The translations under genes and the position numbers were made by a program. Below, piece by piece: positions 1 to 9,305 of a DNA stretch of 64,000 nt. Within the stretch, counting starts at the first letter, position 1, and each line of letters opens with the position of its first letter. The stretch is from assembly GCF_013396335.1 (NCBI RefSeq), contig NZ_JABWSY010000003.1, positions 284,880 to 348,879 of the forward strand, given 5' to 3'. The notes below the pieces were generated by a model. It had not been told where the DNA came from and did not search any database. It saw only the letters and a program-made list of their open reading frames with translations. The DNA comes from Bacillus sp. EB106-08-02-XG196 (lineage in GTDB: Bacteria; Bacillota; Bacilli; Bacillales; Cytobacillaceae).

Positions 1-42
1 GGTGATTATCGTAAGGAATATATGCATTAGAATGTTTTTTCA

Positions 43-71
43 CCAAAAAAAAGCTTCTGCTATAGAAGCTT
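43..71 (-). terminator. Rho-independent terminator of the leftmost permease gene
   Basis: A GCTTC/GAAGC stem with a short TGCTATA-type loop is followed on the minus strand by a run of eight T. It lies just past the stop codon of the permease gene. A T run also sits on the other side, so it may work in both directions. Confidence 0.8.
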
Positions 72-90
72 TTTTTGATTGATATATATT

Positions 91-975
91 TTATCCTTTT
101 ACAGATCCCACTAATGCACCTTTGACGAAGTATTTTTGAACAAATGGGTACGCAATTAACATTGGAACAGTGGCGATTACGATAACAGCCATCTTAATCG
201 TTTGAGCAGGCGGTACAACATCTACTGAGGACCCTTCAGCTTGCATACCACTAGATACGATGACAATTTGACGTAATAATACTTGTATCGGCCACTTGAT
301 AGAATCATTAATGTAAAGAATAGCTGTCATATACGTATTCCAATAGGTGACCGCATAGAACAAAGAAATAGTAGCGATTGATGGTAATGCCAGCGGCAGC
401 ATGATTTTAACGAAGACACCAAAATCTGTGCAGCCATCCATTTTTGCCGATTCTTCTAAACTATCAGGTAAGGCTTGGAAAAAGTTTCTCATAATAATTA
501 AGTTGAAGGCGTTTATTGCGACTGGCAATATTAGTGACCAATAAGAATCAATTAAACCAACGGATTTAACAACTAAGAAGGTAGGAATCATTCCACCGCT
601 GAAAAGCATGGAGAAAACAACAATAAAATTAATGGAATTTCTCCCTATTAGATATTTTCGAGATAAGCCGTATGCCATTAATGCTGTGAGTACCATACTT
701 ACTAAAGTACCTATACCGGTTACTCCAATGGAAACCGCTAATGACTTAAAGAGGGTAGGCGTTGATAAAATATAGCGATAGGCATCCAGAGAAAAAGTTC
801 GTGGAAATAAGATGAATTTTCTTGCCACCACTTCCTGAGTGGATGCAAATGAACTTGCGATCACATTGACAAATGGAAGAAAACAAACAAGGGCAATCAG
901 GATTAGGATGGTACCATTTATAATGGGAAAGATTAGACCTCCTTTGGTTTTTTTATTCTTTTTCGTTTTCTTCAT
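91..975 (-). CDS. Carbohydrate ABC transporter permease, LplC/YtcP type
   Basis: Inner-membrane permease subunit of a sugar ABC importer, 294 residues with about six membrane segments. The EAA cytoplasmic loop that contacts the ATPase is visible near residues 178-205 (SLEESAKMDG followed by LPLALP). The start at 975 is preferred because AGGAGG stands seven bases upstream; an in-frame ATG 21 bases earlier has no site. The family normally pairs with an LplB/YtcO permease and a large binding lipoprotein, and both are encoded just to the right, but on the other strand. Its partner role in oligogalacturonide uptake is inferred from that context. No ATPase gene is in the window; such systems often share the MsmX ATPase. 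Confidence 0.88.
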   Translation of the reverse strand: MKKTKKNKKTKGGLIFPIINGTILILIALVCFLPFVNVIASSFASTQEVVARKFILFPRTFSLDAYRYILSTPTLFKSLAVSIGVTGIGTLVSMVLTALMAYGLSRKYLIGRNSINFIVVFSMLFSGGMIPTFLVVKSVGLIDSYWSLILPVAINAFNLIIMRNFFQALPDSLEESAKMDGCTDFGVFVKIMLPLALPSIATISLFYAVTYWNTYMTAILYINDSIKWPIQVLLRQIVIVSSGMQAEGSSVDVVPPAQTIKMAVIVIATVPMLIAYPFVQKYFVKGALVGSVKG

Positions 976-1202
976 ATAAATCCTCCTCGCTTCCAAAATA
1001 GAAATCTATTTATCTTTTAGTAAGATAAACCAACCTTATCATCACATCCAAATTCCGTATATAATCAATATCCCACTATTGAATTAGCAATAAGGATAGC
1101 GGTTTCATGATAAAAAAATTGCGCTAAAAAGGGATAATCACAACTAGTTAAAAACTATCATTATAGTGGATACCATGTTCAAGAACACTGATACCAAAGG
1201 GT

Positions 1203-1220
1203 TTTGTAAGCGTAATCATA
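1203..1220 (+). promoter_or_regulatory. Catabolite-responsive element (cre) before the pectin operon
   Basis: The 18 bases from 1203 fit the consensus WWTGNAARCGNWWWCAWW at every position (core TGTAAGCGTAATCA). It lies about 80 bases before the LplB-type permease start, in the 325-base gap between divergent permeases, and should bind CcpA-HPr(Ser-P) to repress the locus when glucose is present. No convincing -35/-10 pair was seen in this gap. Confidence 0.7.
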
Positions 1221-1300
1221 AAATGATTATGTACGTAATTTTTCATTTTCAGTATGCTTAGAGCAAGAAAGGAAAGCAAAATGATAAGAGGAGGAAGGAA

Positions 1301-2278
1301 ATGGAAGGTGCTGTGAATCAAAATAATCAACCCTTGCCCATTTTGACTGCAAGGCAGCAAAAAATCAAAAAAAGACAAAAAATCTTAGCGGGATTAAAAA
1401 CGAATAAAATCTTATATCTCATGATTTTCCCTGGAGTACTTTATTTCCTTATATTTAAGTACTTACCGATGGCGGGTCTCATTATTGCTTTTCAAGACTA
1501 TCAGCCATTCTTAGGGATATTAGGAAGTCCATGGGTCGGTCTCAAACATTTTATTCGTTTATTTACGGAACCTACTTTCTTTATGTTATTAAAGAATACA
1601 TTGATCTTGTTTGCTTTAAATCTAGTAATCTTTTTTCCATTACCGATCATCGTAGCTCTCATGCTGAATGAAGTGAAGAATAGATATTTTAAAGCAGGAA
1701 TTCAAACCCTAATTTATATCCCTCACTTTATGTCTTGGGTAATTATTGTTTCCATCTCATTTATCTTTCTGAATGTGGATGGAGGTATTATTAATGAATT
1801 TTTAGCATTAATAGGATTGGAGAAAATCAGCTTCTTAACTGCACCTGATTGGACAAGGACCGTGTACATCGCACAAATTATCTGGAAAGAATTAGGCTGG
1901 TCAACGATCATTTATCTAGCTGCGATTACCGCAGTAGATACTCAATTATATGAAGCAGCTGAAATGGATGGTGCTGGTCGTCTTCGAAAAACTTGGCATG
2001 TGACATTGCCTGCTATTCGTCCTATTATTATCACACTATTAATCTTGAAAATTGGAAGCACCCTTGATCTAGGTTTTGAGCATATGTATCTTTTACTTAA
2101 CTCATTAAACCGTAGTGTTGCGGAAATTTTTGACACCTATATATATACAGCTGGTTTAAAGAATGGTCAGTTAAGTTTCAGTACTGCAGTTGGATTATTT
2201 AAAGGTCTTGTTGGATTGGTATTAGTTATTCTTGCAAATAAATTAGCGAAGAAATTTGGAGAAGACGGCGTGTATTAG
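1301..2278 (+). CDS. Carbohydrate ABC transporter permease, LplB/YtcO type
   Basis: Membrane permease of a sugar importer, 325 residues with a cytoplasmic N-terminus rich in Lys and Gln and about six membrane spans from residue 40 on. The EAA loop is seen near residues 213-240 (YEAAEMDGAG, then LPAIRP). The start has AGGAGGAA directly upstream. It is the first gene of a long rightward series for pectin use and should form a heterodimer with the permease encoded at 91-975. Substrate, probably unsaturated galacturonides or rhamnogalacturonides, is inferred from the enzymes that follow. Confidence 0.9.
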   Translation: MEGAVNQNNQPLPILTARQQKIKKRQKILAGLKTNKILYLMIFPGVLYFLIFKYLPMAGLIIAFQDYQPFLGILGSPWVGLKHFIRLFTEPTFFMLLKNTLILFALNLVIFFPLPIIVALMLNEVKNRYFKAGIQTLIYIPHFMSWVIIVSISFIFLNVDGGIINEFLALIGLEKISFLTAPDWTRTVYIAQIIWKELGWSTIIYLAAITAVDTQLYEAAEMDGAGRLRKTWHVTLPAIRPIIITLLILKIGSTLDLGFEHMYLLLNSLNRSVAEIFDTYIYTAGLKNGQLSFSTAVGLFKGLVGLVLVILANKLAKKFGEDGVY

Positions 2279-2299
2279 AGAAAGGTAGGAGGGGATATC

Positions 2300-2986
2300 A
2301 TGCTGAAATCAGTGGAAAGGTTGAATCACGTTTTAACGATCATCCTTAACTTAGCATACGTGAATTTTTTATGGATACTCTTTACCATTTTTGGATTAGG
2401 CATATTCGGTATTGGCCCCTCCACTTATGCCTTGGTTAGTATTTGCAGGCAATGGGTTCGTGGCAGCCATAGCCTGCCGGTATTTAAAACCTTCTGGAAA
2501 TATTACAAAGAGAGTTTCAAAGAATCTGTCATTATCAGTTGGATATATCTTATAGGCGGCTTTGTATTAATCGTTGATTTAATGCATGTAGCCAATTGGT
2601 ATGTTAGGGTCGCATTATTTGTAATCAGTTTTATCTATTTATTATCACTCGTTTATATCTTTCCAATTATGGCTCATTATAATTGGAAGGGAATTTTCTT
2701 TAAAATGAAGATGTCTCTACTATTCGGTTTTTCCTGTCTACAATATACACTAGTATTATTTTTAGTTACCGGTGTAATTTATTGGGCAGCAACTACTTTT
2801 TTTCCAGGGGTTTTAACCTTTTTAGGTATTAGTTTCTTATTTTATTTGATTACCTGGACAGCTAATCAAGTGTTTACAAGAATGGAAACGATGGATGCCA
2901 AAGAGCTAGAAGATAAAAGTATTTACCACAATGCAAAGGAGAATTGGGATGAAAAAACAAAAGGTATCAAAGTTAGCCAGTGTTAG
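2300..2986 (+). CDS. YesL-like DUF624 membrane protein
   Basis: Membrane protein of 228 residues with four or five hydrophobic segments, of the DUF624 family (YesL of Bacillus subtilis). The N-terminal block with LNLAYVNFLWILFTIFGLG is typical. Family members sit next to LplABC-type sugar importers in pectin and rhamnogalacturonan loci; their biochemical role is not established. Good ribosome site (AGGAGGGG). The 3' end overlaps the start of the binding-protein gene by 38 bases, which suggests translational coupling. Confidence 0.85.
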   Translation: MLKSVERLNHVLTIILNLAYVNFLWILFTIFGLGIFGIGPSTYALVSICRQWVRGSHSLPVFKTFWKYYKESFKESVIISWIYLIGGFVLIVDLMHVANWYVRVALFVISFIYLLSLVYIFPIMAHYNWKGIFFKMKMSLLFGFSCLQYTLVLFLVTGVIYWAATTFFPGVLTFLGISFLFYLITWTANQVFTRMETMDAKELEDKSIYHNAKENWDEKTKGIKVSQC

Positions 2987-4460
2987 TTTAGCAGGTGCGC
3001 TTCTATTAGCGGGGTGCAACAGTACAGCTTCTACCGACAAAAATTCATCAAAGGCAGACGACAAAAACAGTACAACAGAAATTTCTTGGTTAAACATTCT
3101 GCATACGGCTTCTCCGCCGACCGATACAGTGTTAGACCAAATCGAGAAAAAAACAAATACAGAAATTAAATTTTCTTGGATCCCTGATGCATCAAAAGAG
3201 GAACGTCTCAATACAGCATTAGCTTCGGATTCGTTAGCAGATATTGTTACTTTAACCATTTTGGAAAATTCCTCTGTCCGTAATGCTTTGAAATCAGGGA
3301 TGTTCTGGAATGTTGAGGATTATTTAGATGAGTTTCCTAACTTAAAAGATATTTCAAAAGACATTCGTGTTTCTGCCTCTATTGAAGGTAAGCTTTATGG
3401 CATTCCGTTCCAAAAAGATTTAGCTCGAAATGGTGTCGTTCTTCGTAAAGATTGGTTAGATAAAGTAGGTTTGGCTGTTCCTAAAACAACAGAAGAATTA
3501 ATGGAAGTGGCGAAAGCGTTTACGGAAAAAGATCCGGATGGTAATGGTAAAAATGATACGACTGGATTTATGGATCGTAGTGATTTAATCTATGGTGCTT
3601 TCAAAACATTAGGTTCATACCATGGTACACCAAATAATTGGCAGGTGGACAGTAAGGGCAACTTTACAGCTGAGTTTGAAACAGATGGTTATATTGAAAC
3701 AATGGACTACATGAAAGAGTTATATGAAAACGGCTGGATTAACAAAGACTTTGCTGTAACAGCCAAAACAGATCAACAGCAAAACTTTGCTCAAGGTAAG
3801 GCAGGTATTTATGTAGGAGCTCTATTTGATGCCAAAAACCTACAAACAATGGCCGCGGGTATCCAAGATAATATGGAAATTGCCTTAGTCAATGATATGA
3901 CATCTGATTCGAATTCTGAACGAGCCATCTGGTCTGCAGGTAATGGTATTGGCGGGTTACTAGCATTCCCACGTTCAGAGGTTAAGGATGAAGCGGAATT
4001 AAAACGGATTTTGAAATTCGTTAATGATTTATTAGAACCAGAAAACTATACGTTAATGACCTACGGTATTGATGGTACACACTATAAGGTTAATGATGAT
4101 GGTGCATATGAAATTATTAACCAGGATTTATGGCAGCAGGAAGTCCAGCCTTTTGCCTCTTCACGTCCAAAAGAGGCTGGTTATGGTTTAAAAGATCCTA
4201 ACCCAATTAAATCATTAGCAGATGATATGATTGCTGAAAACGCAAAATATGCTGTCTTTAACCCTGCTGTTCCTTTAGAATCACCAACTTTCACTACACA
4301 AGGTTCGGAATTACAAAAGATTATCACGGATGCTACGTATCAATACATTTTAGGAGAAATCTCTCTCGATGATTATAAGGAAGCAATTAAAAATTGGAAT
4401 GAACAAGGAGGCAAAACGATAAAAGAGGAATATAAAGCAGCGTACAAAGCAGCAGAATAA
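2949..4460 (+). CDS. Sugar ABC transporter substrate-binding lipoprotein (LplA/YtcQ family)
   Basis: Extracellular binding protein of the importer, 503 residues from the chosen start. The signal peptide begins MKKQKVSKLASVSLAG and ends in the lipobox LLLAGC, so the Cys should be lipid-modified. Length near 500 residues and the segment GTHYKVNDDG are typical of the large LplA-type proteins rather than of the 420-residue MalE type. The start at 2949 has AAAGGAG seven bases upstream; an ATG 18 bases earlier would put extra charged residues before the signal. A long hairpin follows the stop codon. Confidence 0.9.
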   Translation: MKKQKVSKLASVSLAGALLLAGCNSTASTDKNSSKADDKNSTTEISWLNILHTASPPTDTVLDQIEKKTNTEIKFSWIPDASKEERLNTALASDSLADIVTLTILENSSVRNALKSGMFWNVEDYLDEFPNLKDISKDIRVSASIEGKLYGIPFQKDLARNGVVLRKDWLDKVGLAVPKTTEELMEVAKAFTEKDPDGNGKNDTTGFMDRSDLIYGAFKTLGSYHGTPNNWQVDSKGNFTAEFETDGYIETMDYMKELYENGWINKDFAVTAKTDQQQNFAQGKAGIYVGALFDAKNLQTMAAGIQDNMEIALVNDMTSDSNSERAIWSAGNGIGGLLAFPRSEVKDEAELKRILKFVNDLLEPENYTLMTYGIDGTHYKVNDDGAYEIINQDLWQQEVQPFASSRPKEAGYGLKDPNPIKSLADDMIAENAKYAVFNPAVPLESPTFTTQGSELQKIITDATYQYILGEISLDDYKEAIKNWNEQGGKTIKEEYKAAYKAAE

Positions 4461-4465
4461 TAACT

Positions 4466-4512
4466 ATGGAGGTTTTTCTATTGAATGTTTGTTCAATAGA
4501 AAGAACCTCCAT
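4466..4512 (+). promoter_or_regulatory. Long intercistronic hairpin between binding protein and GH105 genes
   Basis: A 20-base left arm (4466-4485) and a 21-base right arm (4492-4512) are complementary except for one bulged base, with a six-base loop. No T run follows, so it is more likely an RNA-stabilising or attenuating stem that sets the binding protein above the downstream enzymes than a full terminator. Confidence 0.7.
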
Positions 4513-4564
4513 TCTATATGCTGGCATGTTAAGTAATATAAACCGAGATAGGAGAATGATAGAT

Positions 4565-5680
4565 ATGAATTGGTCCGTTAAAACAGCAAACTCAATTATC
4601 GAAAGATTACCTCGAATATATGAGGACAAAGGATATAAAGGAAAGTGGTCCTATGATTATGGTGTGGTATTTAAAGGGTTTGAAAGGGTCTGGAAGCAAA
4701 CGGGAGAACTGAAATATTTTAACTATATAAAAGAAAACATGGATTATTTTATCCAAGAAGATGGGTCAATAAAAGGGTATCATCTGGATGAATATAATAT
4801 CGATCATATTAATAATGGAAAAATGTTATTTGTCCTTTACAAAGAAACCGGAGAGGAAAAGTATCAAAAGGCTGCTGAATTATTACGCAGTCAGCTCCAA
4901 ACACACCCTAGAACATCTGAAGGTGCATTTTGGCACAAACAAATTTATCCTTATCAAATTTGGCTGGACGGTTTATACATGGGTTCACCCTTTTATGCAG
5001 AGTATCAAACAACCTTTGCTAATCGAGAAGGTTTAGAGGATATCATTCGTCAGTTTAAACTTAGTTATCAGCATTTAATAGACGAACGGACAGGGCTTTT
5101 ATATCACGCATGGGATGAGAAAAAAGTTCAGCCATGGGCCAATAAAGAAACCGGGTTATCAGAGAACTTCTGGGGCCGTTCAATGGGCTGGTATTTATTA
5201 GCTTTAGTAGATACATTAGAAATCCTACCTAAAGATACACCCGATCGAGACTTTCTTGTACAGATACTAGAGAAAACATTAAAGGCACTAGTAAACTACC
5301 AGGATGAAGCAAGTGGTGTCTGGTATCAAGTAACAGATAAGGGACATGTAAAAGGGAATTACTTAGAGGCTTCGTGCAGCAGTATGTTTGTATGTGCAAT
5401 AGCAAAAGGGATTCGCTTGGGGGCTCTTGATCGACAAGAATGGGAAGCGCAGTTAAGAAAGTCGCACCAAGGATTATTGGATGAATTTGTCCTGCTAACG
5501 AAAGAAGGCTGGGTGAATTTAAATAAGAATTGTCAGGTTGCTGGACTGGGCGGCGATGATCAACGGGATGGAACCTATACGTATTACATTAGTGAACCGA
5601 TTATTTGTAATGACCAAAAAGGAGTAGGTGCGTTTTTACAAGCTTTAGCTGAATTTGAAGAAGTCATGAATGAGGAGTAA
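4565..5680 (+). CDS. GH105 unsaturated rhamnogalacturonyl/galacturonyl hydrolase (YteR/YesR family)
   Basis: Cytoplasmic hydrolase that removes the unsaturated uronic acid left by pectate or rhamnogalacturonan lyases from the non-reducing end of oligosaccharides. About 371 residues, the family length, with no signal peptide. The motif QIWLDGLYMGSPF near residue 135 carries the catalytic Asp of the alpha6/alpha6 barrel, and ENFWGRSMGWY and YLEASCSSMFV are also family blocks. The start at 4565 follows GGAG at ten bases; upstream in-frame ATGs fall inside the hairpin. It lies five bases before the GH28 gene. Confidence 0.9.
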   Translation: MNWSVKTANSIIERLPRIYEDKGYKGKWSYDYGVVFKGFERVWKQTGELKYFNYIKENMDYFIQEDGSIKGYHLDEYNIDHINNGKMLFVLYKETGEEKYQKAAELLRSQLQTHPRTSEGAFWHKQIYPYQIWLDGLYMGSPFYAEYQTTFANREGLEDIIRQFKLSYQHLIDERTGLLYHAWDEKKVQPWANKETGLSENFWGRSMGWYLLALVDTLEILPKDTPDRDFLVQILEKTLKALVNYQDEASGVWYQVTDKGHVKGNYLEASCSSMFVCAIAKGIRLGALDRQEWEAQLRKSHQGLLDEFVLLTKEGWVNLNKNCQVAGLGGDDQRDGTYTYYISEPIICNDQKGVGAFLQALAEFEEVMNEE

Positions 5681-5684
5681 GGAA

Positions 5685-7019
5685 ATGACAATTTACACTA
5701 TTACCGATTTTGGTGCATTAGCCGATGGTGGTTTATGTACCAAATATATCCAGAAGGCTATTGATGAAGCCTATATAAATGGTGGCGGCCAAATCGTGAT
5801 CCCGTCAGGTGTATTTTTATCAGGTGCTTTATTTTTAAAAGATAATACTGAATTGCATTTGTCTGCAGGGGCTACTTTAAAATTTTCGGATCAACAAAAA
5901 GACTATCCAGTGGTAGTTTCTCGTTGGGAAGGTGTTGAACGAGAGGTATATGCGTCTTGCATATTTGCAGAAGACACAAAAAAAATATCTATTACCGGTT
6001 TTGGCATGATTGATGGTAATGGGATGAATTGGTGGCATATTTTTCGAAATGAACGAGAAGCTCTAGCTTACCCTCGGCCAAAATTGATTAGTTTCGACGG
6101 ATGTGAGCGGATCACCATACGAGATGTGACCTTAATCAACTCACCAAGCTGGACACTGAATCCGATCCGTTGTCATGATGTAACCATAGACAATGTTTCT
6201 ATTATCAACCCAGCCGACTCACCTAATACGGATGGAATAGATCCGGAATCGTGTAAAAATGTAAGAATCAGCAATTGCCACATTGATGTAGGAGATGACT
6301 GTATCGCGATTAAAGCTGGTACGGAAGATACATCTGAAAGGGTATCTTGTGAAAACATTACTATTACCAACTGTACAATGGTTCACGGCCATGGGGCAGT
6401 GGTATTTGGCAGTGAAATGAGTGGTGACATCCGAAATGTGACGATTAGTAACTGTACCTTCCAGGATACCGATAGGGGAATTCGTTTTAAATCACGACGA
6501 GGACGCGGAGGGGTCGTTGAGGATATTCGAATTGACAATATTGTCATGGAACGGGTAATGTGTCCATTTATTTTGAACTTGTACTACTTCTGCGGACCTA
6601 AAGGTAAAGATAAATATGTCTGGGACAAAAACCCATACCCTATAACAAAAGAGACTCCAACCTTTAAACGAATACACTTTTCTAATATTACGGCTCGAAA
6701 TGTCCATGCATCAGCTGGGTTTATTTATGGATTAACTGAGCAATACGTGTCCGAAATTACATTTAATAACATTGATATTTCTATGGCAGAAAATGCGATT
6801 CCCGGGAAACCAGCCATGATGGCAGGGATAGAAGATATGAATAATCGAGGTTTTTATGTGGGTTTTGCAAAAGACATCCTGTTTAACCGAGTAACCATTG
6901 AGAATCATGAAGGTCCAGCATTTCATATTGAATATAGTGAGGATGTAGAGATTAGCCACTGCAAGTCTAAAAATACAAAAGCTGATGAGGTACTTCTTAA
7001 GGAAGTAGGGGTAGTGTGA
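5685..7019 (+). CDS. GH28 family polygalacturonase/exo-galacturonosidase, intracellular
   Basis: Right-handed parallel beta-helix glycoside hydrolase acting on (oligo)galacturonides, 444 residues. The four GH28 signatures are all present in order: NTDGIDPE, GDDCIAIKAG (two catalytic Asp), GHGAVVFGSE and RGIRFKS. There is no signal peptide, so it should act inside the cell on imported oligomers. The start at 5685 has GAGGAG upstream that overlaps the stop of the GH105 gene. The stop overlaps the GTG of the esterase by four bases. Confidence 0.92.
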   Translation: MTIYTITDFGALADGGLCTKYIQKAIDEAYINGGGQIVIPSGVFLSGALFLKDNTELHLSAGATLKFSDQQKDYPVVVSRWEGVEREVYASCIFAEDTKKISITGFGMIDGNGMNWWHIFRNEREALAYPRPKLISFDGCERITIRDVTLINSPSWTLNPIRCHDVTIDNVSIINPADSPNTDGIDPESCKNVRISNCHIDVGDDCIAIKAGTEDTSERVSCENITITNCTMVHGHGAVVFGSEMSGDIRNVTISNCTFQDTDRGIRFKSRRGRGGVVEDIRIDNIVMERVMCPFILNLYYFCGPKGKDKYVWDKNPYPITKETPTFKRIHFSNITARNVHASAGFIYGLTEQYVSEITFNNIDISMAENAIPGKPAMMAGIEDMNNRGFYVGFAKDILFNRVTIENHEGPAFHIEYSEDVEISHCKSKNTKADEVLLKEVGVV

Positions 7020-7915
7020 TTGGGAAAAGGCGAAAACATCTAATCGATTTGTTAGGAGAACGGCCGAAATCGGAAAAGATATCTGCACAATTAATAAATG
7101 TAGAGAAAAGGCAGGGGTTCGTTTTAGAAAGTTTAATGTTGCATTTAAATGCCATCGAAACTGTCCCTGCCTATTTTGCTAAACCATTAAATGCTGTTGA
7201 ACCTTTGCCTACCGTTATTTTTAATCATTCTCATGGCGGCAATTTTGATCAAGGGAAAGAAGAACTTTTAACCAGCAGCTCTTATTTACAAACCCCATCC
7301 TTCATTGAAACGATCATTGAACTTGGGTTTGCTGTTTGTTGTATTGATATGTGGGGCTTTAATCAACGAAAAGGGAAACAGGAAAGTGAATTGGTAAAGG
7401 AAATGCTGTTAGATGGTCAAACACTGTGGGGGATGCGGATATTCGATAACATGTCATTGTTGGATTATCTAGAAACTCGATTAGATGTAGATCCTGCCAG
7501 AATGGCAACAATTGGAATGTCTATGGGTGGTTTAATGAGTTGGTGGTTAGCTGCATTAGATGAGCGTATAAAGGTCACAGTGGACATCGCAGCCCAAGTG
7601 GATCTCGAGACACTAAAACAGAAACGTGGTTTAGATCATCATGGATTCTATTATTATGTTCCGGGTTTCCTAAAGCATTTTTCTACAATAGAAGTTCAAG
7701 AAATGATTGCCCCAAGACCACGCCTCAGTATGATTGGTAAGGATGATCGAATGTGTCCGATTGAAGGAGCAGAATTTTTAAACGAGCGATTGATAAGTAC
7801 GTATGAAGAACACGGTGTTTCGTGGAATTGGGAAGGATGCATACTTACAGGTGGACACCAAGAAACAAAGGAAATGAGATTATTATGGAAAACGTTCTTA
7901 AAGAACCATCTATGA
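7016..7915 (+). CDS. Alpha/beta hydrolase, probable carbohydrate esterase
   Basis: Serine hydrolase of about 299 residues. The nucleophile elbow GMSMGG, a later Asp in IGKDDRMCP and a His in GGHQE give a complete catalytic triad in the usual order; an HSHGGNF oxyanion-type block lies near residue 70. The fold is of the dienelactone hydrolase/acetylxylan esterase sort. It starts with GTG in a GTGA overlap with the GH28 stop and has no signal peptide. From its place between GH28 and pectinesterase it may remove acetyl groups from imported pectin oligomers; that substrate is inferred. Confidence 0.75.
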   Translation: MIGKRRKHLIDLLGERPKSEKISAQLINVEKRQGFVLESLMLHLNAIETVPAYFAKPLNAVEPLPTVIFNHSHGGNFDQGKEELLTSSSYLQTPSFIETIIELGFAVCCIDMWGFNQRKGKQESELVKEMLLDGQTLWGMRIFDNMSLLDYLETRLDVDPARMATIGMSMGGLMSWWLAALDERIKVTVDIAAQVDLETLKQKRGLDHHGFYYYVPGFLKHFSTIEVQEMIAPRPRLSMIGKDDRMCPIEGAEFLNERLISTYEEHGVSWNWEGCILTGGHQETKEMRLLWKTFLKNHL

Positions 7916-8847
7916 ATTTTGTTAAGAGTCTAGTTGTTGGAAGAAATGAAATATGTGATTTTTCTAGTATACAAGAGGCATTGAATAGTTGTCGAAATGA
8001 GGATGGTCTTTTAAAAATAACCGTCTTAAGCGGAGAGTATTATGAAAATATTACCTTATATCAATCTAACATTTCATTGATAGGTATCGGCTCTGTTAAG
8101 GTAATTGGAAATCGATATGCATTACAAAAAGATGAACATCTACGAGAAATAGGTACATTTCAGAGTGCAACTCTTTTTATCAATGGTGAAAATATTCGTT
8201 TAGAAAATCTTGAGATTATTAATAATGCAGGACCAGGAGAAAAGGTAGGTCAGGCGCTTGCCTTATATAGCGAAGGAAACAACGTAACATTTAAAAACTG
8301 CTCCTTCAAAGGGTATCAGGACACCATTTGTCTGGGGCCGCTGCCAGAATTGCAAAAAAATGGCCAGCCTTTTTCTACTCCTGAAATAAGGACCATCTAT
8401 GAAGAAAACAAGAATCATTTTATTAGTTGTTATATAGAAGGAACAGTCGATTTTATTTTTGGTGGCGGGGAAGCAGCGTTTCAATGCTGTCAAATTAAGT
8501 CCTTGAAAAGATCGCTTAACAAAGAAGGGTACATTACTGCTGCTTCCACTTCTAAAAATAAAAAAGGTTTTTATTTCGATCAATGTTATTTAACAGCAGA
8601 TGCAGATGTTACAAATGTCTTTTTAGGAAGGCCGTGGCGCCCTTATGCGAAAACTACTTTTACAAAATGTATTGTAGGTTCTCATATTCATCATGATAGA
8701 TGGCATGATTGGGGGAACATAGCAAATAGAAAAACGGTAACTTATAAAGAAAATAATAATCGATATACCTTTCATAATGAGATGAAAACGGTAGATTGGA
8801 TCGATTTCAAACAAAGTAGATTTATAGGAAAGGAATATGGGGAATGA
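7912..8847 (+). CDS. Pectinesterase (CE8), intracellular
   Basis: Hydrolyses methyl esters of galacturonides to free acids and methanol. The CE8 beta-helix motifs are in order: GYQDT, GTVDFIFG (catalytic Asp) and LGRPWRP (substrate-binding Arg and Trp). About 311 residues without a signal peptide, so it should work on imported oligomers. The ATG at 7912 overlaps the preceding stop as ATGA, which suits coupled translation, and leaves the short N-terminus usual in cytoplasmic members. An ATG at 7885 after AAGGAA is the alternative start. Confidence 0.88.
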   Translation: MNFVKSLVVGRNEICDFSSIQEALNSCRNEDGLLKITVLSGEYYENITLYQSNISLIGIGSVKVIGNRYALQKDEHLREIGTFQSATLFINGENIRLENLEIINNAGPGEKVGQALALYSEGNNVTFKNCSFKGYQDTICLGPLPELQKNGQPFSTPEIRTIYEENKNHFISCYIEGTVDFIFGGGEAAFQCCQIKSLKRSLNKEGYITAASTSKNKKGFYFDQCYLTADADVTNVFLGRPWRPYAKTTFTKCIVGSHIHHDRWHDWGNIANRKTVTYKENNNRYTFHNEMKTVDWIDFKQSRFIGKEYGE

Positions 8848-9305
8848 AGCGAAAATGGGAAGTGATGATTGGATTAGCAGGTGTCATACTTTGTGTCATT
8901 TTTTTAGGCGGGTTTTCATTGACGATGACTTCGATGGAGGAAGGTACTTACGAGACAACGGTTTTTCCTATCCTGCAGGAGGGTGTCTCTGAAGAATACC
9001 TTTCAGAGAGCTTTGATGCAGTGAAAGTGTTAGCTATATGGTTTGGTATTACACTAATAATTGTATTTATTCTAGTTGCTCTGGCTACTCTATTAATTTG
9101 GCGAAATAAATATCCTAAAAGGGGAGCTGTGCTCTTTATATTTTCCGGCTTAGCCACTTTAATTGGTACCCAATTTATTGCCTTTCCCTTAGCTTTTCTC
9201 TTTTTTATTGCCGCAGCCTTATGCCTATTTATAAAAATAAAGGAAAAAGAAGGAGTAGGAAATGTATCGAACAAAAATAGTCAATCCGATTTTGCCAGGA
9301 TTTAA
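8844..9305 (+). CDS. DUF4064-type four-span membrane protein
   Basis: Small membrane protein of 153 residues with four hydrophobic segments (about residues 8-28, 58-82, 92-110 and 112-130). The layout MKRKWEVMIGLAGVILC, an exposed acidic loop and three close spans resembles DUF4064 proteins common in Bacillaceae. Function unknown. It overlaps the pectinesterase stop as ATGA and runs 44 bases into the GH43 gene, so it is embedded in the pectin operon, but nothing in the sequence ties it to sugar metabolism. Confidence 0.7.
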   Translation: MKRKWEVMIGLAGVILCVIFLGGFSLTMTSMEEGTYETTVFPILQEGVSEEYLSESFDAVKVLAIWFGITLIIVFILVALATLLIWRNKYPKRGAVLFIFSGLATLIGTQFIAFPLAFLFFIAAALCLFIKIKEKEGVGNVSNKNSQSDFARI

